A stretch of 64,000 nucleotides of DNA from an uncultured Dehalococcoidia bacterium (GCA_951812505.1 CATOSI010000003.1:1-64000), one strand, 5' to 3'; counted from the stretch's first letter, positions 35,828 through 45,200 are shown. Made by a program: numbers and translations. The notes: a model not told the origin generated them from the sequence alone.

Positions 35828-36940
35828 ATGATAGGCAACCGATTGAAGTTGGCCCGTTCAGCTGCCGGTCTGTCGCTTCGCGAACTGAGTGACCGCATGG
35901 GAAATCGCGTCACAGCTCAGTCTATAGGGAAGTACGAGCGAGATGAAGCCATGCCCAGGTCGGGAGTCCTGATAGCCCTGGCTGACGCCTTGGGTGTGTC
36001 GGTCGAATACTTGATGGGCGAGCCCGGGATGGTTCTTCAGTCCGTGGACTTTCGGACGAAGAGAATGGCGAGCAAGAGGGAGGAGGACCGCATCAGTGCG
36101 ATGGTTCTCCATATGCTGGAGCGCTACCTCACGATAGAGGATATTCTGGGCCTGCCCAGCGTGTGTTGGGACAAGCCGCGTTCGGCTCCCTATCCGGTCG
36201 TTAACGATCTGTCGGAAGCTGACCGGGCAGCCAGCGCTTTGCGTTACGATTGGAACCTTGGACTCGATCCGATTCCCAACATGGTTGAGCTTATGGAGGA
36301 CAGGGGAGTGAAGGTTCTCTTCGGTCCACTGTCTAATATAGACGGCCTGACGGCTCAGGTCAGCAGAGAGGGTGTGGCAGACGCTCACGTGATAGTGGTT
36401 AACGAGGAGCACGACGGTGAGAGACAGCGATTCACAATCGCTCACGAGATAGGACATATGGTTCTCGATATATCCGCAGGCGTTGACGAGGAGAAAGCGG
36501 CCCATCGCTTTGCCGGGGCGTTTCTGATGCCCGAGGAGGCGATCTGGGCGGAGGTCGGAAAGCGTCGGTCGGCGATAAGTTTGGCTGAACTCTTCGAACT
36601 GAAGATCATATTCCGCGCGAGCGTTCAGGCCATCACATACCGATGCAAGGACCTGGGTATCATCAGTCCCGCCCTCATGGGGCGAATGTTCAATGCGTTC
36701 AGAGAACTCGGCTGGCGCAGTCCCCCTTATGAGGAACCGCTCGCCATGTCGGGCGAGCGGTCCGGGCGTTTTGAGCGCCTGTGTTTCCGCGCCCTTTCAG
36801 AAGGGGCGATATCCGAATCCAGGGCGTCCGAACTTCTGGAGATGTCGGTGTACGACCTGAATCGCCAGATGGGGGATCCTTCATTTCCGACCGCCGGCGT
36901 CTCCTGTGAGGGAATCGGGTCCGAGATGAGGATAGGCTGA
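35828..36940 (+). CDS. XRE regulator fused to ImmA/IrrE metallopeptidase
   Basis: GGAAGG precedes ATG 35828. The 370-residue protein has an XRE HTH (residues 1-65: LKLARSAAGLSLRELSDRMG, IGKYERDEAMPRSGVL) and a COG2856 metallopeptidase domain with FTIAHEIGHMVLD (HExxH). Such proteins repress target genes and inactivate their repressor by proteolysis on stress. It is divergent from the CBASS-like operon with a 138-base AT-rich gap, matching the place of the separate HTH repressor and peptidase genes (CapH and CapP) of some CBASS loci. A role in switching that operon is inferred. Confidence 0.88.
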   Translation: MIGNRLKLARSAAGLSLRELSDRMGNRVTAQSIGKYERDEAMPRSGVLIALADALGVSVEYLMGEPGMVLQSVDFRTKRMASKREEDRISAMVLHMLERYLTIEDILGLPSVCWDKPRSAPYPVVNDLSEADRAASALRYDWNLGLDPIPNMVELMEDRGVKVLFGPLSNIDGLTAQVSREGVADAHVIVVNEEHDGERQRFTIAHEIGHMVLDISAGVDEEKAAHRFAGAFLMPEEAIWAEVGKRRSAISLAELFELKIIFRASVQAITYRCKDLGIISPALMGRMFNAFRELGWRSPPYEEPLAMSGERSGRFERLCFRALSEGAISESRASELLEMSVYDLNRQMGDPSFPTAGVSCEGIGSEMRIG

Positions 36941-36941
36941 A

Positions 36942-36986
36942 ATGGAAGTCATGGTTGCCGACACCTCTGCGCTCATAGACCTGTAG
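36942..36986 (+). pseudogene. First 14 codons of a PIN-domain protein, then TAG
   Basis: ATG 36942, one base after the regulator's stop, reads MVADTSALIDL and then TAG. DTSAL is the opening motif of PIN RNases, often paired with XRE-ImmA genes. Nothing recognisable follows, so the gene was deleted or truncated. Confidence 0.5.
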
Positions 36987-37007
36987 CTAGGAGTCTATAC
37001 ATGGCGC

Positions 37008-37889
37008 TCACACTCCACTGTCTCCTGGAACTAGGGCTGTCACCCGGGGGCGCAGTTCGTTCATGACTATATCGAATGAAGGGAGTTCCGGCACGAGTGG
37101 GCCAAGCCACTGCTCCCAGATTTCTGCGACGTAAGCGAGCATATGTTCATGGAAGAAATCCTCCGGTCCTGTGAAGGCAACACCCCTGACGGCGCACTTC
37201 TCACGCAGCAGCGATTCGAATCCCACCAGGTCCATCCGGTCTCCGTAAGAGCCGAACACCCGCCAGAGGTCATAGTAGTCGCGGGCGCGTGAACGACTCC
37301 ACCCTCGTCTCTCAAGCATATCCATCTGTTGTAGAATCGCGCGCAGCTTTTCGGCGACTACCTCTTCGAGTGAGTATACTTGAAGCTCTGCCGTGAGAGG
37401 TTCTCCATACTCGTGGATGATCTGCCGCTTATCAGGTGGTCGCAAGATTCTCTCGTCCATTGTTACCTCGACCATGACACGGGTCTGTATATGGCTTTGC
37501 CATGGGAACCTTGCCCGAATCGTGAAAGCTTCCTGTCCCCCTGGATGCGGTTGCCTTTCCGTGTAACGTTCACTGGCGATCTCCATAGGGGCGTATTCGT
37601 CGAGCGTCCGAGTCGCAGTCTCGCATACTTCCACCATCGAGCGTTCCATATCTTCTCCTGTGGGAACTCCCTCCAGAGCTGAGAAGTCCAGGTCCTCCGA
37701 GAAGCGGTAGTTCCCAAAGTAGCATTTTCGGAGGGCTGTGCCGCCTTTGAATACCAGTGTGTCTCGAAGCGCCGGCGTCTGGCTGATCCCGTCTAATATC
37801 CAAGACAGAACATAGTCTCGTTCAATCGCCTCCCACGGAATGCCCAGACGTCGGCGAGCTTCCTGCAGGCGGGTGCGGAGAGGTTTCAT
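37008..37889 (-). CDS. abiEii: AbiEii-type nucleotidyltransferase toxin
   Basis: ATG 37889 overlaps the antitoxin stop (ATGA). The 293-residue protein shows the DUF1814/AbiEii signature: TLVFKGGTALRKCYFG (G-G-T-x-L), YRFSEDLDFSAL (two catalytic Asp) and VVAEKLRAILQQ, RARDYYDLWRV. AbiEii/MenT enzymes transfer nucleotides to tRNA or other RNA and stop growth, giving abortive infection. The pair is complete and belongs to the type IV toxin-antitoxin class. Confidence 0.92.
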   Translation of the reverse strand: MKPLRTRLQEARRRLGIPWEAIERDYVLSWILDGISQTPALRDTLVFKGGTALRKCYFGNYRFSEDLDFSALEGVPTGEDMERSMVEVCETATRTLDEYAPMEIASERYTERQPHPGGQEAFTIRARFPWQSHIQTRVMVEVTMDERILRPPDKRQIIHEYGEPLTAELQVYSLEEVVAEKLRAILQQMDMLERRGWSRSRARDYYDLWRVFGSYGDRMDLVGFESLLREKCAVRGVAFTGPEDFFHEHMLAYVAEIWEQWLGPLVPELPSFDIVMNELRPRVTALVPGDSGV

Positions 37890-38725
37890 GCCGCTACCAT
37901 TCCCGGCAGGTTTTCCTGGACCATCCATCGCCTGTTGCAAGGGCCCTTTCGAGGCCCTGTGGGATCCAGCTTGCGGTACCCGTTGATGGGTAGCGCCGCC
38001 AGTCTGTCTATCTCCGGCGAGACGATTCCCTGAGCTTCCAGCGCCCAGCCCAGTCGCTTGGCTGTCGTCACGCCCAATCTGACGGCATAGTCTGCGATGC
38101 GCTCGATTTTCAACCGGTTCATTCCCATCTCAAAGGCGTGAAGCGCTTCGGCGAAATCTCCGCAACGCTGGGGCATGGAGAGTCCGTCCAGCAGCGTGCG
38201 TTCCATATCCGTGACGTACACTCGCGCGTCTCCGACCCATACCTTCTCAATACCGAAGAAGCGGTCAGGCTTCATCTGGGCGAATCTGTATGTAGTGTCG
38301 CCTATGGGGTAACCATCTCCGCTTCGTACTTGCGTATCATTACTCAAGCGGGGAACCCATGTCCCCTTTGTCGTCAGGACGAACACGTCCCTTGGTATCT
38401 GCTCCGTCAATCCATGGTGGCGAAATGCGGACCAGTGGGAAATGGCGGCGGGGTCCACGAGGGACATGGCTATCTCGAACTCGTGGACGGGGGCTACTCC
38501 AGGAATCGCAGGGGAGAGGGCGTATAGGCCGCGGTGCAGCGAGACGATCCAGTTGTTCCTACGGAGGTGGTAAAGCGACTCGGTGACGTAGGGGTCCTTC
38601 AGACCAACGCGCGGCGCTAACTCTCTTGCCCTGTCAGTCGTGAATATGCGGTCGCCCTCGTAGACGAGGGCGACGACCAACGAGATACCGACCAGAGATT
38701 GCTTGGGCTTTGCGCTGGCAGTCAT
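37886..38725 (-). CDS. abiEi: AbiEi antitoxin
   Basis: ATG 38725 has GGAG upstream. The 279-residue protein has the AbiEi winged-helix N-terminus (YEGDRIFTTDRARELAPRVG, VTESLYHLRRNNWIVSLHRG LYAL-like) and the COG5340 body (VHEFEIAMSLVDPAAISHWS, MERTLLDGLSMPQRCGDFAE). AbiEi represses its own operon and counters AbiEii. The start lies below an AT-rich promoter region with inverted half-sites (TTTGTGAAAG, TTTTGTAAAT near 38750-38780), which may be its operator. Confidence 0.9.
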   Translation of the reverse strand: MTASAKPKQSLVGISLVVALVYEGDRIFTTDRARELAPRVGLKDPYVTESLYHLRRNNWIVSLHRGLYALSPAIPGVAPVHEFEIAMSLVDPAAISHWSAFRHHGLTEQIPRDVFVLTTKGTWVPRLSNDTQVRSGDGYPIGDTTYRFAQMKPDRFFGIEKVWVGDARVYVTDMERTLLDGLSMPQRCGDFAEALHAFEMGMNRLKIERIADYAVRLGVTTAKRLGWALEAQGIVSPEIDRLAALPINGYRKLDPTGPRKGPCNRRWMVQENLPGMVAA

Positions 38726-39149
38726 GGGATGGACTCCAGAATGTGTATTTTGTGAAAGTAAATTCTCTTTTGTAAATATACAGCGTTAATAGGATGGTGT
38801 CAAATGTTACAGGTTTCTTTACTATCATTCGCCTGACCTGCAATGTTTGCGCCGATGCCAGTGTCCAGGGTTTATGTCCGGTCTTTCATTCCGGCGTTGG
38901 CGCGCTGATTGGGGGCATCTTATAGCCGTAGTCCCTGTGTCTTCCGACCCCGGCTGCCAGCGTTCGCCTGGATGCGGCGGAGTCCTCGACTGGCCGACGT
39001 TCCTGTGAACTTGGCCGCGGGCAGTGGGCATCTCCGCGCCATCTCGCCTGCGTCCTGCTTCTCTCTGAGGGGCACAATGGTTGGGCTCATGCGGGGCGGG
39101 TAGTGAACGCGGTTTAGCTCAATGAATTCCGGCCACGGCTCCGAGGGGT
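38726..39149. other. Intergenic stretch upstream of AbiE
   Basis: An AT-rich promoter-like part (38740-38820) lies beside abiEi. The remainder holds a minus-strand frame (38920-39204) without a ribosome-binding site or recognisable motif. I see no supportable gene. Confidence 0.5.
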
Positions 39150-39446
39150 CTATGCGTGTTCGCCAATCGCATCCACCACTTCGGCGACCGCTCTCTCGTA
39201 GCATCCGCGCATCTTCTTCATCTGCTCGGGATCGCTTCGGTCAGGTAGTCCCACAGTCGTCCTGAGATCCAGGTTGGCTATTATCTCTCCGTCTTTCCAG
39301 GCGCGAACGTCCTCCCGGTCGAGATATTCGCTGACCGTAGCCAGGTCGTAACCTTCTATCTCATCTGCCGCGTACCTGGCGGCGCGACGGCAGGTTGCCC
39401 TCAACAGATCGAATAGCGTTTCCGAAGTCATCATGAACTCTTCCAT
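39150..39446 (-). CDS. Hypothetical protein divergent from the mutagenesis cassette
   Basis: AAAGGATGAG precedes ATG 39446; a longer upstream frame is low-complexity and unlikely to be translated. The 98-residue acidic protein (TSETLFDLLRATCRRAARYA, YERAVAEVVDAIGEHA) has no motif I know and no signal peptide. It is transcribed away from imuB across a 547-base gap that contains the putative LexA-like site, so it may share SOS control. Confidence 0.6.
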   Translation of the reverse strand: MEEFMMTSETLFDLLRATCRRAARYAADEIEGYDLATVSEYLDREDVRAWKDGEIIANLDLRTTVGLPDRSDPEQMKKMRGCYERAVAEVVDAIGEHA

Positions 39447-39993
39447 ATTCTCATCCTTTCTCGATTGTTCATCTCCGCTCGGTCGGAGGGCTGGATCCTG
39501 CGAATTGTATATATTCTTCACTCTACCCTCGTATTCCAAGGGCGTCTTCTTCTTGGGCGTCCGGTTCAGGATACTCTGTTCTCGATAATTCAGGACTTGC
39601 GGGCCTGGGGAGTTCGGCGCCTTTCGGGTTTGGTGTGAGCAGGTTCGGGGCTGCTTCTCTTGCCCGCGCCCCTCGGCTGAGGACTGTGGCTGGCGTGTAG
39701 ACTGACGTTGTTGTAGGTCGTACTCCTGTCTGAGAACGTCCTGCACCGAAAACGCTGCTCAGCCCCCGGACCCGGCGGGGCCTTCAGTATGTAATTCGTG
39801 GAATCTACACTACTCTCGCGATAAATCCTTAGTAAGCCGTCTCAGGCGCCGGAACGGTGCAAGTAAGCCGCTCCACGCTGTCCTAACGCCTGTGGTCGGG
39901 GCGCGGCGAACCGAGTTCGCTCTCATCATTCCCTTGACACTGAGAACATATCTTCTGTATGGTTCCGCGCACTTTGATACGGGAGATGCGAAC
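39447..39993. other. Intergenic region between hypothetical gene and imuB
   Basis: No gene supported. It contains the putative promoter and LexA-like palindrome at 39934-39963 and otherwise GC-rich sequence without clear structure. Confidence 0.5.
39934..39963 (+). promoter_or_regulatory. Putative imuB-dnaE2 promoter with LexA-like palindrome
   Basis: TTGACA (39934-39939) and TATGGT (39958-39963) are spaced by 18 bases. Between them AGAACATATCTTCT (39943-39956) is a 14-base palindrome with one mismatch, close to the GAACN4GTTC type of LexA box. The position between -35 and -10 is ideal for repression. Confidence 0.5.
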
Positions 39994-40845
39994 ATGAGAG
40001 CGGCCTGCGTATTCATCACGCACTTCAGGGCCAAGTCCGAACTGCTCAGGCGCGCGAACCTGAGCGACCGCGCCTTCGTCGTCGTGGATGGCACGCGGGC
40101 GGAGGGGCCCGTCCACGACCGCTCGCCGCTCGCGCGGGGAGTCCGTCCGGGCATGACGCTCAGGCAGGCCGTGTCCGTCTGCCCGGACCTGACTGCGCTG
40201 GACGTGGATGAATCCTATTACCGGAACGCGTGGGAGCGTCTGCTGGACTGCCTTGGCGGCGTGAGCGATGCGGTTGAGGACGCGGGTCTGGGTGAGGCGT
40301 ATGTCCGGCTGGACGGGCTGGAGAGGCTGTACAGCGGGGAGGCGGGCGCGGTTTCCGCGCTGCTGAACACCATCCCCGATCATTTCAGCCCGCGAGTCGG
40401 GGTGGCTGACTCGAAGTTCGCGGCTTACGCCGTCGCGCGGAACGCAATCCCCATGCGGGCCGCGAGAGCGCCAGACGACCTGTCGGCCTTCCTCGCTCCT
40501 CTTTCGATAGACCTGCTTCCGGTGTCCGCCGAGCTCAAGTCCGCGCTGCGCAGCTTTGGACTCTGGCTGCTGGGCGACGTCTCGTGGCGGGTCGGACCGC
40601 TATGTTCGACCGCTTCGGAAAGGAGGGCGCGACCGCCTGGGAACTGTCCGTTGGAGTGGACGGCAGACCCTTCATACTCAGGAAGGAGGATGATTCCGTC
40701 GTCGAGAATACTACGCTGCCCTTCGCCACCGTATCCATGGATACGCTGCGCGTTGGGCTGGACCTGCTGCTCAGGAGGGCGTTCGCAAGACCCGCGATGC
40801 GGAACAGGAGCGCGGGCGCGGTGTATGTCGAGTCGTCCGCCCTGA
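39994..40845 (+). CDS. imuB: ImuB-like Y-family polymerase homologue, N-terminal part (frameshifted)
   Basis: GGGAG precedes ATG 39994. The frame codes for the Y-polymerase-like palm and fingers (VFITHFRAKSELLRRANLSD, AVSVCPDLTALDVDESYY, GEAYVRLDGLERLYSG, SPRVGVADSKFAAYAVAR) up to about 40585. It then shifts out of frame and the residues to 40845 are meaningless. The true continuation is the overlapping frame at 40584-41453. ImuB is an inactive Y-polymerase relative that links DnaE2 to the sliding clamp for damage-induced mutagenesis. A one- or two-base indel near 40580 would restore a 486-residue protein. Confidence 0.8.
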   Translation: MRAACVFITHFRAKSELLRRANLSDRAFVVVDGTRAEGPVHDRSPLARGVRPGMTLRQAVSVCPDLTALDVDESYYRNAWERLLDCLGGVSDAVEDAGLGEAYVRLDGLERLYSGEAGAVSALLNTIPDHFSPRVGVADSKFAAYAVARNAIPMRAARAPDDLSAFLAPLSIDLLPVSAELKSALRSFGLWLLGDVSWRVGPLCSTASERRARPPGNCPLEWTADPSYSGRRMIPSSRILRCPSPPYPWIRCALGWTCCSGGRSQDPRCGTGARARCMSSRPP

Positions 40846-41453
40846 AGTCGGAGTCATGGAAACTCTATGTCCGATTCAGGGTTCCGGTGGAGCGATGGGA
40901 GCGCGCCTCCGAACTGGTGGGAGAGCGCGTGGAAGCGGAGTCTCCAATCTCCCCGGTGGACGACCTGTCGCTGACGCTCCTCGAACTCGACGGCGAGCCG
41001 GGCGTTCAGCCCGGTCTGTTCAGGGACGCCAGGGAGAGCAGTCGGGAGACGCTCATCGGTGTGGACAGGCGACTCTCGACCCGATTCGGGGGAGCCCGTG
41101 CATTGCACAGGGCGGTGGATGTCGCGCCCTGGCATCCCGTTCCCGAGATGCGCTCTATGCTGATTCCGATAGATCCTCTGGCCTCCGAGTCCATCCGCGC
41201 GCTACGGCTTCCCACGCCCGCCGAGTCGCGAGAGAGGGTGGGTGGAGACGGGCGCGAGCGCGTTCCTGTGGCGGTCAGGGTCGGCGGCCGGTGGCGCGAG
41301 ATACGGAGTGTAACCGACCGCTGGACCTTCGACCTCTGGTGGATGTCCCAACCCATCCGCCGCTCCTACTACCGCGTGGAGTCGCCTGACGGCGGCCGGT
41401 TCACGCTGTTCCGCGACGATATAACCGGGCGCTGGTATAGCCAGGCCGCATGA
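40584..41453 (+). CDS. imuB: ImuB-like protein, C-terminal part (frameshifted)
   Basis: In the plus-strand frame beginning GTG 40584 the sequence resumes at AGRTAMFDRFGKEGATAWEL, the little-finger region of ImuB, and carries the family's C-terminal part through RWREIRSVTDRWTFDLWWM, YYRVESPDGGRFTLFRDDI and GRWYSQAA. The stop lies 16 bases before dnaE2, so the cassette is one operon. Alone, this fragment would lack the polymerase-like core. Whether the shift is real decides if the mutasome works. Confidence 0.8.
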   Translation: MAGRTAMFDRFGKEGATAWELSVGVDGRPFILRKEDDSVVENTTLPFATVSMDTLRVGLDLLLRRAFARPAMRNRSAGAVYVESSALKSESWKLYVRFRVPVERWERASELVGERVEAESPISPVDDLSLTLLELDGEPGVQPGLFRDARESSRETLIGVDRRLSTRFGGARALHRAVDVAPWHPVPEMRSMLIPIDPLASESIRALRLPTPAESRERVGGDGRERVPVAVRVGGRWREIRSVTDRWTFDLWWMSQPIRRSYYRVESPDGGRFTLFRDDITGRWYSQAA

Positions 41454-41469
41454 GCGGCGGGAGTGTTAT

Positions 41470-44400
41470 ATGTCCGGATACGTCGAGCTTCACGCCAGGA
41501 GTTTCTTCTCTTTCGGAGAGGGGGCGTCTCATGTCCACGAACTCGCCGCCCGCGCCCACGAACTGGGACAGACAGCACTCGCGCTGACTGACTCCAACCT
41601 GTGCGGAGCGCTCGAGTTCGCAAGGTTGGGAAACAGCATCGGACTGAAGCCCATCACCGGGTGCGAACTCACGCTGACTGACGGCTCCCGTATCGTACTG
41701 TTGGCGAAGTCCAGGGTAGGCTACTCCAATCTCTCCCAGCTCTTCACCCTTGCCAATCGAGTGGACAGGCGCGAGCCGAGGCTCGATCCCGTCCATCTGC
41801 CTGACCACGCCGACGAGCTTATCGCGCTCGTTGGCGGCAGGCATGGAGCGTTGTCCCGCCTTCTAACAGAGGGCAGGCATTCGGAGGCCCGAAACCATCT
41901 GAACCGGATGCGGGAGTGGTTCGGTTCAGACTCGGTGTACGTAGAACTCCAACGCAATCTCATGGAGGGAGACACGCGCATGGTTGGGCTGCTGGTCGGT
42001 CTGGCTCAGGAGACGCGCGCGCCGCTCGCGGCGACCAATGGCGCGCTTTACCACGTCAGGGAGAGATACAGGCTTCAGCACGCGCTGGTGGCAATCAAAC
42101 ATAACAGCGCGATTGACCGGAGCCTCCAACACATCCTGCCCAACGACCAGTTCTATCTGAGGTCAGAGGCGGAGATGAGAGCGCTGTTCTCCGATATGCC
42201 GCAGGCCGTATCCAACACGGTCAGGATCGCCCAGCGATGCGAGTTCGACCTGTCCTCAGACCTCGGCTACAATCTCCCCGAACCCGACGTGCCGGAGGGA
42301 TATTCTCCTCAGACCTATCTCGAGAGGTTATGCTATGAAGCCGCAGTGAGAAGGTACGGCTCAGTGACCGAGCGGGTGGAGAGCCGTCTTCGGGAGGAGT
42401 TCCGGCTGATAGAGCGTAACGGGATGGCGGGCTTCCTGCTGCTGTACCGCGAGATCGCACTTCTAGCGCGGGAGATCATGGAGGAGCGAGGGCTGGTCGG
42501 GCCTGAGGTAGCACTCGAGGAGCGGCCTCCAGGCCGGGGACGCGGCTCGTCCGTCGCGCTTCTGGCGGGCTACCTCGTCGGCATAAGCCACGTCGATCCG
42601 CTGAAGTGGGACCTGACGCTGGAGAGGTTCATATCGGAGGAGGCGGGCTCGCTTCCAGACATAGACCTGGACTTTCCCAGGGCCATAAGGGGCGAATTGA
42701 TAGACAGGGTACACAGGAGGTTCGGCCCCGCCTTCGCGGTCCTGACCGGGGCGGTCTCGACCTACAGGGGTCGAGGTGTCATACGTGATCTTGGAAGCGC
42801 TCTTGGACTACCTGAAGAGCGGCTGAAGTTACTGGCGGGACGGGTGCATACCGATGACATGGGCGTTCTGTCTGAGAGAATGAGCGAGATGCCCGAGTTT
42901 TCAGGCAGTCTGGAGACTGCGAGCTGGAGGAACTTCGTCGAACTCGCTCCGCAGCTCCTGGGCGCTCCGAAGTCGCTGGGCCAACACGTGGGCGGGATGA
43001 TCCTGAGCAGTTCTCCGATACCCGAGATGGTGCCGGTGAGGGCAGGAGCGATGGAGGGCCGCTACATCATGGACTGGGACAGGGACTCAGTGGCCGACGC
43101 CGGATTCGCCAAGATAGATATCCTGTCTCTGCCGGTCCTGGACCAGATAGAGGAGGCTCTGGACCTGATAGAGAGGAGCGGGAGGGAGCGGCCCGACATG
43201 AGCCGCATAGACCCCGGGGACACCGACGTGTACGACGTGATAAACGAGGGGAGGTGCAAGGGGGTGTTCCTATTACAGTCGCCAGCTCAGCTCAAGCTGG
43301 CGCGCAGACTGCTCTCCCGCAACCTTCTGGACCTCGCATACCAGGTGGCTCTGATAAGACCCGGGGTGGGAGCGGCTGAGAGCGCGGTGAGTAGGTTCGT
43401 CGACAGGTACAGATACGGTGCGGAGTGGGAATACGACCATCCACTGGAAGAGCGAGCCCTAGAACGAGGTTACGGCATCATCGTGTGGCAGGAACAGGTG
43501 GTACAGCTTCTGATGGACGTCGGAGGACTGAGCGCGTCGGAGGCGGACGGGGTAAGGCGCGCCTTCGCCAAGTCCAGCAACAGCCACCTGATGGCGATGT
43601 ACAGGCGGCGCTTCCTGGAAGGCGCACTGAACAACGGAGTGGACAGGGAGACCGCGCTGAAGGTGTTCGAGAAGGTGAATGGGCAGTACATGTTCCCGGA
43701 ATCGCACTCCCACGCCTTCGCTATAACCGCGTACCAGGCGGCATGGCTCAAGCGCCACCATCCTCTGGAGTTCTTCGTCGCGCTGATGAACAACCAGCCT
43801 ATGGGCTTCTACCCCATGGAGACGCTCAAGCAGGACGCCAGGCGGTTCGGCGTCCCGTTCCTGAACCCCTGCGTCAACCGCAGTCAATCGAAGTGTGTTC
43901 CAGAGAACGGCTCAGCGCTGCTGGGGCTGGGGCTCGTGAAGGACGTTGGCCCGGAGTCGGCAAAGTTGATCGTGGAGGAGAGGGAGGCACGCGGTCCATA
44001 TATCGGCGCGGGGGACCTGGTGAGGCGTACCCGACTGAGGCCGCAGGCGGTGGAGTCACTGGTCATGGCCGGAGCGTTCGACCGCATAACGCCCAACCGC
44101 AGGCAGTCGCTGTGGGACGCGGGTCTGTATGCCAGTCCGAAGAGAAACGGTCAGGCCACGCTGCCGCTCTCGATGGAGGACTCTATCCCAAACCTCGCCG
44201 ACTTTTCGGAGGCCGAGCGGATGGCGGGCGAGTACCGTACGATGGGCATCTATCCCAGGGGGCACCTCATGCAGTTCGTCAGGCCAGGTCTGCCTTCCGC
44301 GGTGATGACCTGCGTGGAGGTGGAGCGTCTGGGCGACGGGGACTTCGCGGTGGTCGCGGGATGGCCTATAGCCAGGCAGCATCCAAAGGGGCGGGATGGG

Positions 44401-44613
44401 ACTATATTCGTAACTCTGGAATACGAAACGGGGGACACGCAGGTCATACTGTGGCCTCGTGTATACGCCGAGTATCGCAGGGAGCTCAGCAGCCAGGTGA
44501 TCCTCGTGAGAGGTACTATATCCGCCTGGGACGGCACCGTGAATCTGATAGCCTCGTATGTGCGAGCGATCCGGTCGGGTGTGCGGATGCCGCGGTCCCA
44601 CGACTGGCGGTGA
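41470..44613 (+). CDS. dnaE2: Error-prone DNA polymerase DnaE2
   Basis: GGGAG lies eight bases before ATG 41470. The 1047-residue C-family polymerase has an N-terminal PHP domain (YVELHARSFFSFGEGASHVH), the catalytic palm (PDIDLDFPR near residue 397, with the second Asp cluster in RYIMDWDRDSVADAGFAKID), the fingers (PAQLKLARRLLSRNL) and a C-terminal OB fold (GTIFVTLEYETGDTQVILWP). Length and motif order fit DnaE2 rather than replicative DnaE. It performs mutagenic lesion bypass with ImuB. ImuA/RecA-like partners are absent from the window. Confidence 0.93.
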   Translation: MSGYVELHARSFFSFGEGASHVHELAARAHELGQTALALTDSNLCGALEFARLGNSIGLKPITGCELTLTDGSRIVLLAKSRVGYSNLSQLFTLANRVDRREPRLDPVHLPDHADELIALVGGRHGALSRLLTEGRHSEARNHLNRMREWFGSDSVYVELQRNLMEGDTRMVGLLVGLAQETRAPLAATNGALYHVRERYRLQHALVAIKHNSAIDRSLQHILPNDQFYLRSEAEMRALFSDMPQAVSNTVRIAQRCEFDLSSDLGYNLPEPDVPEGYSPQTYLERLCYEAAVRRYGSVTERVESRLREEFRLIERNGMAGFLLLYREIALLAREIMEERGLVGPEVALEERPPGRGRGSSVALLAGYLVGISHVDPLKWDLTLERFISEEAGSLPDIDLDFPRAIRGELIDRVHRRFGPAFAVLTGAVSTYRGRGVIRDLGSALGLPEERLKLLAGRVHTDDMGVLSERMSEMPEFSGSLETASWRNFVELAPQLLGAPKSLGQHVGGMILSSSPIPEMVPVRAGAMEGRYIMDWDRDSVADAGFAKIDILSLPVLDQIEEALDLIERSGRERPDMSRIDPGDTDVYDVINEGRCKGVFLLQSPAQLKLARRLLSRNLLDLAYQVALIRPGVGAAESAVSRFVDRYRYGAEWEYDHPLEERALERGYGIIVWQEQVVQLLMDVGGLSASEADGVRRAFAKSSNSHLMAMYRRRFLEGALNNGVDRETALKVFEKVNGQYMFPESHSHAFAITAYQAAWLKRHHPLEFFVALMNNQPMGFYPMETLKQDARRFGVPFLNPCVNRSQSKCVPENGSALLGLGLVKDVGPESAKLIVEEREARGPYIGAGDLVRRTRLRPQAVESLVMAGAFDRITPNRRQSLWDAGLYASPKRNGQATLPLSMEDSIPNLADFSEAERMAGEYRTMGIYPRGHLMQFVRPGLPSAVMTCVEVERLGDGDFAVVAGWPIARQHPKGRDGTIFVTLEYETGDTQVILWPRVYAEYRRELSSQVILVRGTISAWDGTVNLIASYVRAIRSGVRMPRSHDWR

Positions 44614-44717
44614 TGGACTGGCGCTCGCCCATCTCGCTGGAGAGTGGACAGGCAGTTCGGAGCGGGATAGAGAGACATGGTCCCTGAGCCCCTATAATCT
44701 TCGACAATCGGGCAGCC

Positions 44718-45023
44718 TCACGAATACGCTACCTCCAGGATCACGTCTCCATGGAAGTCCTGGTCCTCGCGACAGTAACAGGCCTCGCCATATCCGGGCT
44801 CACCTATCTCGCGCCGGATGTCCTCGACCGTGATCGGGAGTCTTCCCGCAAGCAGCAGGCGCCGGAACCCTTCTATGGTGTCATGGCGGCTGGTCGTCCC
44901 ATCGATGCGAATCGGATCGAACCATCTGGTCGGGCGAACGATCCAGACGTACCCATCCGGCAGCGACCAGCCCGCTCGTCTCTGTATCCGAATTCGAGGA
45001 GGCCTTACCAGTGTCGTCGAAGA
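44718..45023 (-). pseudogene. DUF4326-like fragment
   Basis: The minus-strand frame, bounded by stops at 45024-45026 and 44718-44720, lacks a normal start. It reads PPRIRIQRRAGWSLPDGYVW, IVRPTRWFDPI, IEGFRRLLLAGRLPITVEDI and EACYCREDQDFHGDVILEVA. These follow the DUF4326 pattern but the CWCP and CHAD motifs have changed to CYCR and FHGD. It is probably a decayed or strongly divergent relative of the gene at 13.8-14.1 kb, and a second decayed copy is at 47.1 kb. Confidence 0.6.
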
Positions 45024-45200
45024 TCACCGATTCAGAGTAACCAGAATTGGGCGGGTCCTCTATGTTCATTTGACCTGGTAGGAGTGTCAAGTGAACCGTC
45101 AGTATGAGATTTGAACTTGACGAAACTCGCATGGGCCGCTAATGTCTTACTCGGACTCGCACAAGTCTTACAACCTGTTCACCTGCATATATCCTGTTTG

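Noticed and set aside
38920..39204. Minus-strand frame of 94 codons between AbiE and the hypothetical gene
   Set aside because: It overlaps a better-supported gene, has no Shine-Dalgarno and no recognisable motif.
43425..44687. 420-codon plus-strand frame within dnaE2
   Set aside because: Out-of-frame shadow of DnaE2 with Gly/Arg-rich composition and no start signal.
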